Shown here: positions 35,520 to 46,061 of the stretch, one piece after another
Position numbering within the stretch: the stretch's first letter is position 1
Layout: each line of letters starts with the position of its first letter
Source: Pseudovibrio sp. M1P-2-3
GTDB lineage: Bacteria > Pseudomonadota > Alphaproteobacteria > Rhizobiales > Stappiaceae
Assembly (NCBI RefSeq): GCF_031501865.1
Contig: NZ_JARRCW010000001.1
Location: 4,292,001 to 4,356,000 of the forward strand
Length of the DNA: 64,000 nucleotides
Direction of reading: 5' to 3'
Position numbers and translations under genes: made by a program
Notes under the pieces: model-generated
Told to the model about the DNA's origin: nothing
Database searches by the model: none
Seen by the model: only the letters and a program-made list of their open reading frames with translations

Positions 35520-35927
35520 TCTGCCGTTAACTTCCAAGAACGGCGATCAGCCGGGGCTGACCTTCCATTGGACAAAAGGATTCCCCCTGGAACTCCAATA
35601 TGCCGTTTTCTCTGTAATTGTTGAATTAGCCACAATGGCCATTAAACGCGGATGGAAACACCCGCAATTCTTTAGTTTACAATATGTTAAACCGACAGTG
35701 AAAACTATAGACAGATGTCAATAGTCGCCAGTAATCGCGATAATCGGGAACCCCATACTCTTCAAGCATTTGGCGCTTGAAGAAGGATTAGTCAGGTGTA
35801 ACTACGTATATTGACCACCCGCCCCATATTCAGCTACGCACTGCCATCGCGTGCCGGTGGTATGACCCTAGCCCCTTCCGCGAAGATTTCCAAGGCATTT
35901 TTTTCGATTCAAGCATTCCTTGGTGTT
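35520..35927. other. 408-bp non-coding region between prmC and the DUF4167 gene
   Basis: This is likely to contain the promoter of the DUF4167 gene. One hairpin is seen, CTTCAAGC (35760-35767) with GCTTGAAG (35774-35781), without a T tail. I see no gene. Confidence 0.5.
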
Positions 35928-36797
35928 TCATGGATAAGCAACGGTAACAACTCTATCATTTCCTCCTAAGTCTTTTTGGCAAGATTCTAGAAAAGCTTGA
36001 TATTTTTCAGTTAGTTGAAGAATGTCGTCAGCTTGATCATATCCAATTTCCATTACAAGCCGCCCTGTTGGTTTCAACAGCTTTTTACCAGATCCCATCA
36101 ACTCACGATACGCATCAAGGCCATCGGCACCACCGTCAAGCGCCAGCATGGGATCATGCTCTCTCACTTCTCTGGAAAGCCCCTCAACAACAATACTACG
36201 AATATAAGGCGGATTACTGACTATGAAATCAAAGCCTTGCCCTAGCGGATCCACGAATGAGCTGCAGGTAATCAGTATCCGATCCCCTACGCCATTGAGC
36301 CGTGCATTCCTTAAGGCCGCTTCAGCAGCCTTCAACGACAGGTCAACAGCAACAGCTCTGGCGTTGGGCAATTCGCTGAGCAGAGCGACAACTATGGCTC
36401 CGGTCCCAGTTCCAATATCTGCAAATGTCCAAGGATAGTCGATACCCTTAGTACGCTCACAGTATTCAAGGGCAACTTCAATCAGCGTTTCCGTATCAGA
36501 GCGTGGCTCCAAAGTTGCTTCATTCAGCTGAAAGCGAAGCCCCCAGAACTCTCGCTCCCCCAAAATGCGGCCAACTGGCGTACCGGAGATCCGAGCCTCC
36601 GCATGACTTTTCACTATCCTCTCAGCTTGCTCCTGAACCGCCTTGTCATAATGTAATATCAAAGACTTAGGTTCAACATCAAGCGTGTGAGCAACCAAAA
36701 TCCGCGCATCGAGGCCCGCATTCGGGAGACCTGCCTCATGCAGTGAGGAGCGTACCTCCCGATAAAGCTGTTCAACAGTTTTCCGCGTACCAGCCAA
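35928..36797 (-). CDS. prmC: Peptide chain release factor N5-glutamine methyltransferase
   Basis: PrmC methylates the glutamine of the GGQ motif in RF1 and RF2. The 289-residue product has the N-terminal helical domain (about 1-90), the SAM-binding 'DIGTGTGAIV' (127-136) and the catalytic NPPY (195-198). It is eight bases downstream of prfA, its substrate's gene, which is the classic pairing. Confidence 0.95.
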   Translation of the reverse strand: MAGTRKTVEQLYREVRSSLHEAGLPNAGLDARILVAHTLDVEPKSLILHYDKAVQEQAERIVKSHAEARISGTPVGRILGEREFWGLRFQLNEATLEPRSDTETLIEVALEYCERTKGIDYPWTFADIGTGTGAIVVALLSELPNARAVAVDLSLKAAEAALRNARLNGVGDRILITCSSFVDPLGQGFDFIVSNPPYIRSIVVEGLSREVREHDPMLALDGGADGLDAYRELMGSGKKLLKPTGRLVMEIGYDQADDILQLTEKYQAFLESCQKDLGGNDRVVTVAYP

Positions 36798-36805
36798 GGT
36801 TTACC

Positions 36806-37879
36806 TCAAAGACCTTCCGCAGCAAGAAGGTTAGCTTGATGGTCCATGATAAGAGCGTCTATCACTTCACTTGTTGCCTCACCTGCCATCATCTGATCCA
36901 GCTTATACAGCGTCAACCCGATCCGGTGGTCTGTTACACGCCCCTGAGGGAAGTTATAGGTGCGGATACGTTCAGAACGATCGCCTGACCCAACCTGCAA
37001 GCGGCGCGCTTCTGTGCGCTCACTGGCAGCGCGTTCCCGCTCAACCTCATAAATCTTGGCGCGAAGCAACTTCATGGCCCGGTCTTTGTTTTTATGCTGA
37101 GACCGTTCGTCTTGAACGGCAACCACAATCCCCGTCGGATTATGCACGATACGCACAGCAGAATCTGTTGTATTCACGTGCTGACCACCAGCCCCGGAAG
37201 CGCGGTATGTATCAATGCGCAGGTCTGCCGGGTTGATTTCAACATCCACTTCCTCAGCTTGAGGAAGAACAGCAACGGTTGCAGCGGATGTATGAATACG
37301 TCCTTGAGACTCTGTGTCCGGAACGCGCTGCACCCTGTGCACGCCGGATTCAAACTTCAGTTTAGCATAAACCTCTTGGCCAGTTACGGCGGCAGTGATT
37401 TCCTTAAAACCGCCCATATCCCCTTCACTGGTGGAAAGAACTTCTACCTTCCATCCCCTTGTATCAGCAAAGCGCTGATACATTCGGAACAGATCACCGG
37501 CAAACAGAGCTGCCTCATCCCCGCCAGTTCCCGCACGTACTTCCAGAATTACGTCGTGCGAATCCGCTTTATCACGTGGAAGAAGGCCAATGCGTACCTT
37601 TTGGGTCAGTTCTTCAACAGCGCTAGAGAGCTCGTCCCGTTCTGTCTGTGCAAGCTCTTTCATGTCCGCATCAAGGCTGCTGTCTTCGAGCATAGCTTGA
37701 GCATCCGCCAGTTCGCTCTCCGCTTTCTGCAGCTCACGAATAGCTTTCACGATCGGTTCCAGCTCGGAATAATCCCGCGACAACTGAATATAAACTTTCG
37801 GTTCGGGTCCCGATGCCATTTCATGTTCAATCTGGTCAAATCGCGAAAGCAGTGTATTTAGTTTTTCTTGCGCAAGCAT
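36806..37879 (-). CDS. prfA: Peptide chain release factor 1
   Basis: RF1 terminates translation at UAG and UAA. The 357-residue product has the stop-codon-reading tripeptide P-x-T (P187-D188-T189 in '[14 protein letters not shown]'), which distinguishes RF1 from the SPF motif of RF2, and GGQ at 231-233. Length and domain order are normal. The frame extends 20 codons upstream to 37939, but the ATG at 37879 has a GGAG site and starts the conserved region. It lies between ptsP and prmC. Confidence 0.96.
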   Translation of the reverse strand: MLAQEKLNTLLSRFDQIEHEMASGPEPKVYIQLSRDYSELEPIVKAIRELQKAESELADAQAMLEDSSLDADMKELAQTERDELSSAVEELTQKVRIGLLPRDKADSHDVILEVRAGTGGDEAALFAGDLFRMYQRFADTRGWKVEVLSTSEGDMGGFKEITAAVTGQEVYAKLKFESGVHRVQRVPDTESQGRIHTSAATVAVLPQAEEVDVEINPADLRIDTYRASGAGGQHVNTTDSAVRIVHNPTGIVVAVQDERSQHKNKDRAMKLLRAKIYEVERERAASERTEARRLQVGSGDRSERIRTYNFPQGRVTDHRIGLTLYKLDQMMAGEATSEVIDALIMDHQANLLAAEGL

Positions 37880-37965
37880 TCGCGTTTCACTCCTTAACGA
37901 CTTTGGCTGGAAAAGCTTTTGCAGGGCATAGCATTGCATGCCCCAAATACCAAGAGATTGGCTAG

Positions 37966-40233
37966 CTATACCGGAATATCATTTTCCGATGCAAATCTTG
38001 TTAGAATATCCAACAGATTATCGGGGGCTTGCCCCGGTTCCAGCAATGGCAAAAGCGTATCTTGGAGTTTAACTAAGTCCAGAGCACGCACCATGGTCTT
38101 CACCGGACCGACTGAGGATGGAGACATGGACAGGCTCCGATACCCGACGCCCAACAAAGCCATCGCGGCCATGGGTTGGCCTGCAAGCTCACCACACAAG
38201 GTTACTGGTACATCCATTACCGCACCTTTTTGGGCAATATCACGAAGGGCCCTAAGGAAACTTGGGCTTAAAGGGTCAAATCGATCCGCAACACGGGCAT
38301 TTCCACGATCTGCCGCATTAAAGAACTGGTAGAGGTCGTTAGACCCAACAGAGACGAAGTCAACTTCTTTGAACAACTCTTCCAACTGCCAAAGCAGGCT
38401 TGGAACTTCTACCATAACCCCAAGCAGCAACTCTTTTGGAGCTTCATGGCCATGCTGGCTCAGGTGCCTAAGCTCCCGCTCAACATAGTCCTTTGCCCTG
38501 CGGAACTCCTCCACGTCGGCAACCATAGGGAACATGAGCTTGAAAGTTCTACCGGCCGCAGCATGTAGCATTGCCCTGATCTGCGTTCGTAAAAGGCCTG
38601 GACGATCCAAGCCAAACCGGATGGCTCGCCACCCCATGGCAGGATTTTCTTCTTGCGCCAAACGCATGTAGGGAAGAACTTTGTCTCCGCCAATATCCAG
38701 AGAACGGAACGTCACAGGCTTATCGCCAGCTGCATCCAGCACCTTCGTGTAAAAGGCTTCCTGTTCGCGCATACGCGGGAATGACGAGGCCACCATGAAC
38801 TGCAATTCCGTACGAAAAAGCCCAACACCGGACGCACCAGCATCCACCAGGTTTGGCAGATCAACCAGCAATCCCGCATTCAGCTGAAGAAGAACATCCG
38901 TTCCATCCTTCGTTACAGACGGCTTGGACCTCAGCTGCCTATATTGCTCTTGCCGCCGCGCCCGGAATCGTACTTTTTCAGCAAACGCTTCCTCTACATC
39001 CGATGGAGGTCTTAAAAAGACGCGCCCACCTTCGCCGTCGATGATGATCGCATCGCCAGCTTCCGCGAGCGTACCAACATCCTCAACCTGTCCAACAGTG
39101 GGAATACCAAGCGCCCGCGCCACAATTGTCACATGGCTTGTTGGCCCGCACTCTTCCAAGGCAAGACCACGAATCCGGTCCCGATCATAATCAAGAAGTT
39201 CCGCTGCACCCATATTACGGGCAACGAGAATGGCATCTTGCGGCATGGAATCATCATCAGCACCGCTGCCCCTGCCCATGAGTTCACGGATCAGACGGTG
39301 AGCCAAGTCGTCCAAATCATGTAACCGCTCACGCAAATATGGATCTGTCTGCCGGAGCATTTTTGCCCGTGTATCACTTTGCACCTTCTCCACGGCAGCT
39401 TCTGCGGTCAGGCCATTACGGATGGCCTCTTCAATTTTGCGTACCCACCCACGGTCATAGGCGAACATACGATAAGCTTCCAGAACCTCACGGTGCTCAC
39501 CATGCTGGGAGAATTCTCCATTTGAAAGCATGTTGTCCAAGGAAAGACGCAGGCGGTGAACGGCTTCGTCCAACCTCTCCTTTTCCGTGTCGGCATCTTC
39601 TGCAATCAGGTTTGTGATAACAACCCGCGGCTCATGCAGGACCACATGCCCCAGACCAATCCCTTCGGAAAGAGCCACACCTTTCAGGTGTAGCGGGCGC
39701 ACTACATCAATTGTTGTTCCTTGCTGGGCCAAAGCTTCCAGCTCGCCAGCTGCCACCATTTCAGCAATAACCATCGCCGTAGTTTGTAAAGCCTCGACCT
39801 CATCCTCGAAATAAGTTCGGTGGGACATATTCTGGACAACAAGAACACCAAGCGTGCGCCCGGCCCGCAAAATGGGTACTCCGAGGAAGGAGTTAAAACT
39901 ATCTTCACCAGTTTCAGGACGATAAACAAAAGAAGGGTGGGCTTGAGCATTGGGAAGGTTCAAAGGGCGGGCATCTGAGGCGATCTGGCCAACAAGGCCT
40001 TCCCCGACCCTTAAGGCAGTTTGGTGAACCGCATTCTTATTCAAGCCGACAGTTGCATATAGCTCCAGCACACCGTCTGCACGCAAAATGTACACAGAGC
40101 AAACCTCTGCAACTACGTTTGCCGCGATCAGTTGTACAATTGTATCAAGCCGTTCCTGCGCATTGCTCGGCTCTGCCATCACCTCTCGCAGGCGACGCAG
40201 AAGAACACGCGGTCCGGCCAAGCTGCTGCGCAT
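37966..40233 (-). CDS. ptsP: Phosphoenolpyruvate--protein phosphotransferase PtsP (EI-Ntr)
   Basis: PtsP starts the nitrogen-related phosphotransferase relay (EI-Ntr, NPr, EIIA-Ntr), a regulatory system without sugar transport. The 755-residue product has an N-terminal GAF domain (about residues 15-165), which senses glutamine or other small molecules, followed by the EI domain with the phosphoryl-accepting His in 'CGPTSHVTI' (about H367), and the PEP-binding barrel ending near '[12 protein letters not shown]'. It lies between lysC (upstream) and prfA in one direction, the usual Rhizobiales order. Confidence 0.95.
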   Translation of the reverse strand: MRSSLAGPRVLLRRLREVMAEPSNAQERLDTIVQLIAANVVAEVCSVYILRADGVLELYATVGLNKNAVHQTALRVGEGLVGQIASDARPLNLPNAQAHPSFVYRPETGEDSFNSFLGVPILRAGRTLGVLVVQNMSHRTYFEDEVEALQTTAMVIAEMVAAGELEALAQQGTTIDVVRPLHLKGVALSEGIGLGHVVLHEPRVVITNLIAEDADTEKERLDEAVHRLRLSLDNMLSNGEFSQHGEHREVLEAYRMFAYDRGWVRKIEEAIRNGLTAEAAVEKVQSDTRAKMLRQTDPYLRERLHDLDDLAHRLIRELMGRGSGADDDSMPQDAILVARNMGAAELLDYDRDRIRGLALEECGPTSHVTIVARALGIPTVGQVEDVGTLAEAGDAIIIDGEGGRVFLRPPSDVEEAFAEKVRFRARRQEQYRQLRSKPSVTKDGTDVLLQLNAGLLVDLPNLVDAGASGVGLFRTELQFMVASSFPRMREQEAFYTKVLDAAGDKPVTFRSLDIGGDKVLPYMRLAQEENPAMGWRAIRFGLDRPGLLRTQIRAMLHAAAGRTFKLMFPMVADVEEFRRAKDYVERELRHLSQHGHEAPKELLLGVMVEVPSLLWQLEELFKEVDFVSVGSNDLYQFFNAADRGNARVADRFDPLSPSFLRALRDIAQKGAVMDVPVTLCGELAGQPMAAMALLGVGYRSLSMSPSSVGPVKTMVRALDLVKLQDTLLPLLEPGQAPDNLLDILTRFASENDIPV

Positions 40234-40346
40234 GCCCTGCCCTACCTATTCTCATGGTAGTGTTGCACAAAATCTTCGTGCAACAATATTTGGCCTCGGC
40301 CTCTAGTGTATGCCGAGACGGGTTTCAATGTCGACTCGCCCGACGG

Positions 40347-41597
40347 TTATCCGTCCAGACCGTATAGCGAATGAAGCGTTCTAACTGCAAGTTCTGTATA
40401 GGCAGAGTCGATCAAAACGGAAATTTTTATTTCGGACGTTGTGATTGCCCGAATATTAATTCCCTTCTCGGCCATACCTCTAAAGCAGTCCGCTGCGACA
40501 CCAGCATGGGATCGCATCCCCATGCCAATAACGGATACTTTCACAACATCCGTCGCCCCTTGAATATTTTCAAAACCGATTTCTTCGACATTTTCTTCAA
40601 TCACCTTGCGTGCCCGGTCGTAGTCGGTTTCCGGCACGGTGAAAGTGATGTCCGTCATCTTTCCATCAGGTGAAATATTCTGAACGATCATATCCACATT
40701 GATGTTCGCGTCCGCCAAGGGGCCAAACACTCTACCGGCAACACCAGGTTTGTCTGCCACATTGCGGATTGAAATTTGAGCTTCGTCCTTCGAAAAGGCG
40801 ATACCCGTTACGACTTGCTGTTCCAATATCTCGTCCTCGTCGCAAATAAGTGTACCCGGTGGGAGGCCCCCTTCGCCTACTTGCGAAGCATCAGGATCCT
40901 CAAAACTGGAGCGCACAAAGGTCCGCACACCATGCACCATAGCCATCTCAACAGATCGAACCTGAAGGACTTTGGCACCCAATGAGGCCATTTCCAGCAT
41001 CTCTTCAAAGGCAACCTTTTCCAAGCGTTTGGCTTTGGTCACAATTCGCGGGTCTGTGGTGTAGACACCATCAACATCTGTATAGATATCACATCGGTCC
41101 GCATTGATCGCTGCTGCAATTGCAACGGCGCTGGTATCCGAGCCGCCACGGCCAAGGGTGGCTATGCGGTTATCCGGGGCAAGACCCTGAAAACCAGCGA
41201 TAACGGCTACCTGTTTGCGCTCGAGGCGCTCGATAAGCGTTTTCCCTTCAATGCGCGCGATGCGGGCTGCACCGTGGGCTTCATTGGTATGGATGGGAAT
41301 TTGCCACCCCTGCCATGAACGGGCATCCACGCCCATATCTTGCAGAACAATTGACAACAGGCCAGATGTCACCTGTTCTCCTGAGGCCACAACAGCATCG
41401 TACTCGCGTGCATCGTGCAGGGCCGCAGCATCCTTTGTATAACCGACTAGGCTGTTTGTGACGCCAGACATGGCTGAGACGACCACAGCAACCTCGTTGC
41501 CAGCATCAACTTCTCTTTTCACATGCCGCGCGACGTTGCGGATGCGATCCAGATCAGCGACGGAGGTGCCGCCGAATTTCATAACTAAACGGGCCAT
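40347..41597 (-). CDS. lysC: Aspartate kinase
   Basis: LysC phosphorylates aspartate, the first step to Lys, Met, Thr and diaminopimelate. The 416-residue product has the kinase signature KFGGTSVAD (7-15), 'GFQGLAPDNRIATLGRGGSDTSA' and 'DVDGVYTTDPR'. Two ACT domains in the C-terminal part (from about residue 265; 'DKPGVAGRVFGPLADANINVD') are the expected sites of feedback inhibition. The ATG at 41597 is used, with AAGG eight bases upstream; the longer frame to 41633 lacks conservation. It diverges from ubiG. Confidence 0.95.
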   Translation of the reverse strand: MARLVMKFGGTSVADLDRIRNVARHVKREVDAGNEVAVVVSAMSGVTNSLVGYTKDAAALHDAREYDAVVASGEQVTSGLLSIVLQDMGVDARSWQGWQIPIHTNEAHGAARIARIEGKTLIERLERKQVAVIAGFQGLAPDNRIATLGRGGSDTSAVAIAAAINADRCDIYTDVDGVYTTDPRIVTKAKRLEKVAFEEMLEMASLGAKVLQVRSVEMAMVHGVRTFVRSSFEDPDASQVGEGGLPPGTLICDEDEILEQQVVTGIAFSKDEAQISIRNVADKPGVAGRVFGPLADANINVDMIVQNISPDGKMTDITFTVPETDYDRARKVIEENVEEIGFENIQGATDVVKVSVIGMGMRSHAGVAADCFRGMAEKGINIRAITTSEIKISVLIDSAYTELAVRTLHSLYGLDG

Positions 41598-41754
41598 CGC
41601 TACCTTAATTCCTCCGAGGGCCAAGTGGCTCATACTTTAACTGCCACGTTACTCAGACCATTCCATACAGGCACGAAACCGGCACTGCAACCAGTGGCTT
41701 GACAAAAACCTTCTAAAGAACCACCAGTTACCTCAATTGAAGGAGACTTATGCA

Positions 41755-42519
41755 ATGCATCAGGCAGATAAATCCGCATCCGGAACCCATGGCACTGTCG
41801 ACGCCTCAGAGGTTGCCCGCTTTTCTGCGATAGCGGATGAATGGTGGGACCCAACTGGTAAATTCAAACCACTTCATAAATTCAATCCGGTACGAGTTTC
41901 CTACATTAAGGAATATGCATCCGCTCACTTTGAAAGAGACGAGAAATCTGCCCATGCTCTCAAAGGGCTACGTATATTGGATATCGGTTGCGGTGGCGGA
42001 TTGCTAAGCGAACCCATAGCAAAAATGGGGGCAGATGTTATCGGAGCTGACCCTTCCACCACCAATATCAATGTAGCCAAAATTCATGCTGAGCAATCTG
42101 GTTTGAATATAGACTATCGCTGCGAGACTGCCGAGGAGCTGGCTGCCAATGGCGAAAAATTTGATATAGTTCTCAACATGGAAGTTGTTGAACACGTTGC
42201 AGATGTTCCTCTTTTCCTTGAAACAACTGCCTCGATGGTAAAGCCAGGTGGCCTTATGTTTGTCGCAACCATAAATCGCACACTAAAAGCTTACGCCCTT
42301 GCTATCATTGCAGCAGAGCACGTTTTACGTTGGCTGCCTGCGGGAACTCATTCCTATGATAAGCTTGTCCGTCCAGAGGAAATTAAAGGCCCACTTGAAA
42401 CTGCCGGCCTTCAAATTTTCGAGGACTGCGGAGTGAGTTTCAACCCGCTTCTGGACCAGTGGTCCCGCTCTCGGGATCTGGACGTGAACTACATGGTCAT
42501 TGCTCGTAGAGCAGGATAG
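41755..42519 (+). CDS. ubiG: Ubiquinone biosynthesis O-methyltransferase
   Basis: UbiG performs both O-methylations in ubiquinone synthesis. The 254-residue product shows '[25 protein letters not shown]' (residues 23-47), the SAM-binding '[13 protein letters not shown]' (75-87), '[11 protein letters not shown]' and '[22 protein letters not shown]'. The ATG at 41755 has AAGGAG ten bases upstream; the frame from TTG 41737 begins within the ribosome site. It diverges from lysC and is followed by an alpha/beta hydrolase 41 bp downstream. Confidence 0.95.
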   Translation: MHQADKSASGTHGTVDASEVARFSAIADEWWDPTGKFKPLHKFNPVRVSYIKEYASAHFERDEKSAHALKGLRILDIGCGGGLLSEPIAKMGADVIGADPSTTNINVAKIHAEQSGLNIDYRCETAEELAANGEKFDIVLNMEVVEHVADVPLFLETTASMVKPGGLMFVATINRTLKAYALAIIAAEHVLRWLPAGTHSYDKLVRPEEIKGPLETAGLQIFEDCGVSFNPLLDQWSRSRDLDVNYMVIARRAG

Positions 42520-42560
42520 ACGAAAGCAAAAAATAAAAAACACCCCAGAAAGGAAACTAT

Positions 42561-43274
42561 ATGTCTACAAACAATGAGAGTATCGTTTTCATTCCCGGGC
42601 TCGCGCTCACCAAGGCAGTTTTTAAATCACAGTGCCAAGCGTTAAGCGCCTATTCAATTCTGATTGCAAATACCTGTGAAAAACCCTCTCTCAAAGGGAT
42701 TGCGGAGCAACTGCTTGAAGAAGCTCCGCCACAATTTTCTCTTGTTGGTCACTCTATGGGGGGCTACGTGGCAATGGAAATCATGCGCCTCGCGCCTGAA
42801 CGCGTCAAACGTCTGGCCCTTCTCAGCACCCATGCTCACACGAATACACCTGAACAGCTTGCCAGAAGAAAAAAAGAAATCCAATTGGCCCAGAGAGGGC
42901 GATTTGTTAAGCTGAATATTGCCAAGTACTCCAGCCTTGTCGCACCTCAAAACATCTCAAATGTCAAAATTAGAAAGGCAGCCCTCGAGATGGCCGAGGA
43001 AATTGGTCCTGATGTTTTTATAGCGCAACAAAATGCGCTGATTCGGCGGCCAGATCACAGAGGAATTTTACGTGATATTCGCTGCCCGACGCTGATTATT
43101 GTCGGAATTCAGGATCAGGTCGCACCCGTCTCTCTTGCCAATGAAATGCATAGTGCAATTGCCGGCAGTAAACTGGAACTCTTTGAAAATTGTGGGCATT
43201 TATCACCACTGGAGTGCCCTGAAGAAGTGAATGGCGCACTAATTCAATGGATGCAGGCTCCTATTGTAGTTTAA
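42561..43274 (+). CDS. Alpha/beta hydrolase
   Basis: The 237-residue cytosolic hydrolase has an apparently complete Ser-Asp-His triad: S65 in GHSMGG (63-68), D185 in 'GIQDQVAP' and H213 in 'CGHLSPLE'. No lipase lid or signal peptide is seen and the substrate is unknown. The AAAGGAAA ribosome site is good. It follows ubiG and is probably co-transcribed with it. The MhpC/YcjY type is possible; nothing identifies a particular pathway. Confidence 0.85.
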   Translation: MSTNNESIVFIPGLALTKAVFKSQCQALSAYSILIANTCEKPSLKGIAEQLLEEAPPQFSLVGHSMGGYVAMEIMRLAPERVKRLALLSTHAHTNTPEQLARRKKEIQLAQRGRFVKLNIAKYSSLVAPQNISNVKIRKAALEMAEEIGPDVFIAQQNALIRRPDHRGILRDIRCPTLIIVGIQDQVAPVSLANEMHSAIAGSKLELFENCGHLSPLECPEEVNGALIQWMQAPIVV

Positions 43275-43294
43275 GGGAATCTCCGATTACTCTT

Positions 43295-43330
43295 GTAACC
43301 CCCTAAATTTTGGGGTTACTTCTTACTCAT
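43295..43330 (+). terminator. Probable terminator after ubiG-hydrolase
   Basis: GTAACCCC (43295-43302) and GGGGTTAC (43312-43319) form an 8-bp stem, followed by TTCTTACTC. The T-tract is weak, so this is a likely but imperfect terminator. Confidence 0.5.
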
Positions 43331-43459
43331 TACCATGTCAGTAACCTTGAGTTACCTGCGATATGGATCAAGTCTCAAGATCAACTGGCGAACAGTATCC
43401 GCAGGTTTTCAATGGGGTTTCCCGTTGCCTAAGCGATGCAGCACTTGGTTGGAGGACAT

Positions 43460-44215
43460 ATGATGTTTAATTGGGAAGACACAATTAAGGCCGCAAGCGA
43501 GAAATTTGCTGAAAATTATGCCACTGCCCCTTGGCAAAACTGGTTCTGGGCTCAGCAATTTGACCAATTGGAAAACAATACATTAACGCAAGCTGCCGAC
43601 GTACAAAAAGAAGCGTTGCAACAACTTGGCACGGTGATGTCTAACAATCTGGTATTCTGCAACCGTCGCATGGATGCACAGCTGTCCCTTCTTACCAGCA
43701 TTCTAAGCTTGCCGACTGGGCCAGAGCTAACACGATTGACCAGTGATTTCCTGCAGACTTGTCAGAGCGACTGGCGGGAACATGGCAACAATCAGTTTTC
43801 TCAGTTCTCAGCTCAGCTGTCTTCCGCTTTGGATAAAACACAAAAAGCCAACTCATATGCCTTGGAGGCGATAGAACAGCTTAAAGAGAGCGCAGAGGCC
43901 ACACCTGAAGAAGCTGCGTCTACTGAAACCGCACCTGCTGCAGCTTCCCCAAAACGAAGGGCTCCTGTTAAGAAAGCAGCAACTTCACCTAAACGACCAG
44001 CACCTAAAAAACCAGCAGCCCGTTCTAGCACGAAACAGAAAGCTGCCGCAGCCAAGGACGTTGAACTTAAGAACGAAAAGAGCCCCACTGCAAAAGCTCC
44101 TAGCAAAACCGTACCGGCCACAGCCGAGGCTAAAAACTCCAACGGTGCGGCTGTTATGGTCGAGCCTGCGATTTTGCCGGAACAGCCTGCAAAGACCAAA
44201 AATTTGGAAGTCTAA
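43460..44215 (+). CDS. Phasin-family protein with lysine/alanine/proline-rich tail
   Basis: Phasins coat polyhydroxyalkanoate granules. The 251-residue product has a helical N-terminal part (about 1-150: 'WEDTIKAASEKFAENYATAPWQNWFWAQQF', 'LQTCQSDWREHGNNQFSQFSAQLSS') resembling phasins. A tail follows (about 158-215) of repeated PKR/KKA/AAK-P units, similar to histone H1, ending in an acidic segment. A similar architecture occurs in the PhaF phasins of pseudomonads, where the tail binds DNA and helps granules segregate. The ATG at 43460 has GGAGG upstream. It is monocistronic. Confidence 0.65.
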   Translation: MMFNWEDTIKAASEKFAENYATAPWQNWFWAQQFDQLENNTLTQAADVQKEALQQLGTVMSNNLVFCNRRMDAQLSLLTSILSLPTGPELTRLTSDFLQTCQSDWREHGNNQFSQFSAQLSSALDKTQKANSYALEAIEQLKESAEATPEEAASTETAPAAASPKRRAPVKKAATSPKRPAPKKPAARSSTKQKAAAAKDVELKNEKSPTAKAPSKTVPATAEAKNSNGAAVMVEPAILPEQPAKTKNLEV

Positions 44216-44356
44216 GTCCTGTATTTTGAGTGATTTTTTATTACTCAGGTGAGACCAATTGAACGGAACGTCCACTAGAGCATGGGTCACGAGCTTATTC
44301 TCAGGGGCATGCTCTATGGGCTATTACGCATCAGTATGTGTGGAATATGAACTTGA

Positions 44357-44914
44357 TTAGTTGTGGTCTTCCGGCAGTGCTGGCAACGGGACCACATCAA
44401 TTCCCTCTTCAATCAAGTCTTTCGCATCATCTACGGATGAGCTCCCATGAATATTGCGCTTTTCAGATTCTCCATAGTGCATCTTTCGCGCTTCCTCGGC
44501 AAAGTTTTTACCCACATCTTCAGAGTTTCGCGTTGCCTGCTTTCGAAACTCCCGAAGCGCTTCCACCATTTCGTGAGCCTTTTCTTTTACCTCATTCGAA
44601 ATTTTGGGCTGGTGAACCGCCTGAGTTACAACCTCTTGTCCCGAGGCGGGCGAGGCAGGTGCCGGAGAGGGGGGCTTCACCGCATCCACGGCTGCTTTTT
44701 CAGCTTGAGTTCTCAGCTGTTGCTCTTTTTGCGCTTTTGTCTTGGTACGCGATGTAGAAACATTGGGTGCCATGAGCCGCTTGGTGACGACTGAGCTGTC
44801 ACAAACAGGACACGTAACCAGCTCCATGGCCAGCTGCCTATCAAAATCAGATGAATTGCGGAACCAGCCGTCAAATTCATGTCCATTGTCACAGCACAAA
44901 GAGTAATTGATCAA
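44357..44914 (-). CDS. DUF1178 family protein
   Basis: The 185-residue protein begins 'MINYSLCCDNGHEFDGWFRNSSDFDRQ', with a putative zinc site from C7/C8, H12, C35 and C38 ('TCPVCDSS'). A proline/glutamine/alanine-rich linker (about 60-105) and a C-terminal 'KNFAEEARKMHYGESEKRNIHG' block follow. This is DUF1178, a conserved alphaproteobacterial family. It overlaps the upstream nitrilase-family gene by four bases, so the two are translated together. The function is unknown. Confidence 0.85.
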   Translation of the reverse strand: MINYSLCCDNGHEFDGWFRNSSDFDRQLAMELVTCPVCDSSVVTKRLMAPNVSTSRTKTKAQKEQQLRTQAEKAAVDAVKPPSPAPASPASGQEVVTQAVHQPKISNEVKEKAHEMVEALREFRKQATRNSEDVGKNFAEEARKMHYGESEKRNIHGSSSVDDAKDLIEEGIDVVPLPALPEDHN

Positions 44915-45771
44915 GTCTGAATCTCCTCTGCGCCAAGCGCAGAAACCTCCTGAATGACAAAAGCTTTTTCATTAGCTAGCGCTGGAATTCTCTTCCGCGC
45001 CCCTGCCACATTTTTCAAATCAATTTCCGCAAAAAGCACATCTGGCTTTCTGTGGTCAAGCTCTGCGACAACTTTGCCCCAAGGATCAACAACCATACTG
45101 TGACCAAAAGTGCTGCGGCCATCTTCATGATCTCCACCTTGAGCTGCGCTTATCATATATGCGCCATTTTCTATGGCTCTTGCCCGCTGCAATACATGCC
45201 AGTGAGCTTCTCCTGTCTGCCTCGTGAAAGCGGAGGGAGCTGTTAGAATTTGAGCGCCGGCTTTGGCTTGTTCGCGAAAGATCGCTGGCTGACGCAAATC
45301 ATAACAAATCGCCATGCCGATTGATGCCACTGCTGTATGAATAACGGAAACTCGGGAGCCGCTTTCATATGTCGACGATTCGCACCATGTCTCGCCATTT
45401 GGCAAGTTAACATCGAACATATGGACCTTATCATAGCGTTGAATAATTTCTCCCTTGGGCGAAATAAAAAAGCCACGATTGACCAGTTTATCGTCACGGA
45501 CTTTAATTGCCAAAGACCCAAGGTGCAGCCACACGCCCAGCTCAGCAGCAAGCGGTAGAAGCCTTTTAAGAAAAAGGTCACTTTCCTCCCTTGAACTTTT
45601 GGTTAACTGGGAGCGACGATCTTTCTCTAGAAGGTTGGTCATCTCCGGAGTTTGTATATAGCGTGCGCCACCACCAGCAGCCATGCGTACCAAAGTTTCG
45701 CAGACCTCAAGGTTTTCCGAAACGGAACGACCTGTCCTCATTTGTACACACGCTGCCAGAAATTTTTCCAT
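44911..45771 (-). CDS. Carbon-nitrogen hydrolase (Nit1/NitFhit-like amidase)
   Basis: The 286-residue nitrilase-superfamily enzyme has the Glu-Lys-Cys triad at E43 ('TPEMTN'), K115 ('YDKVHMFD') and C156 ('AICYDLRQP'). The 'VHMFDVNLPNG' and 'DLRQPAIFREQAKAGAQIL' blocks fit the Nit1/deaminated-glutathione amidase subgroup. In other organisms that subgroup removes deaminated glutathione formed by transamination. It lies beside grxC and the DUF1178 gene. The substrate assignment is by resemblance only. Confidence 0.88.
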   Translation of the reverse strand: MEKFLAACVQMRTGRSVSENLEVCETLVRMAAGGGARYIQTPEMTNLLEKDRRSQLTKSSREESDLFLKRLLPLAAELGVWLHLGSLAIKVRDDKLVNRGFFISPKGEIIQRYDKVHMFDVNLPNGETWCESSTYESGSRVSVIHTAVASIGMAICYDLRQPAIFREQAKAGAQILTAPSAFTRQTGEAHWHVLQRARAIENGAYMISAAQGGDHEDGRSTFGHSMVVDPWGKVVAELDHRKPDVLFAEIDLKNVAGARKRIPALANEKAFVIQEVSALGAEEIQT

Positions 45772-45803
45772 GGTTCAAACGCTCTTGCTGTTTTCCTTAG
45801 CCT

Positions 45804-46061
45804 TTATCCAGCAAGAAGAACATCGAGTCCACCGCGACGTTCTAGTGCCATCAAGTCGTCACAGCCACCTATATGTTCTGAATCAATAAAGATCTGAGGA
45901 AATGTTGACTTTCCATTTGCCTTTTTAATCATGGCCTCACGGTGGCTCGGATCATCACTCGCATTGTATTCGGCGTATTCTACTTCTTTATTATCAAGAA
46001 GTCGTTTTGCACGAGTGCAGTAACCACACAGGTCACGAGTGTAGATAACAACTTTTTCCAT
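45804..46061 (-). CDS. grxC: Glutaredoxin 3
   Basis: The 85-residue dithiol glutaredoxin has CGYC (12-15), 'STFPQIFIDSEHIGGCDDL' for glutathione binding and the normal single-domain length. It reduces disulfides and glutathione adducts in the cytosol. The ATG at 46061 with AGGAAAA upstream is used; the frame opens ten codons earlier. It stands between comF (upstream, 109 bp) and the nitrilase-family gene. Confidence 0.94.
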   Translation of the reverse strand: MEKVVIYTRDLCGYCTRAKRLLDNKEVEYAEYNASDDPSHREAMIKKANGKSTFPQIFIDSEHIGGCDDLMALERRGGLDVLLAG

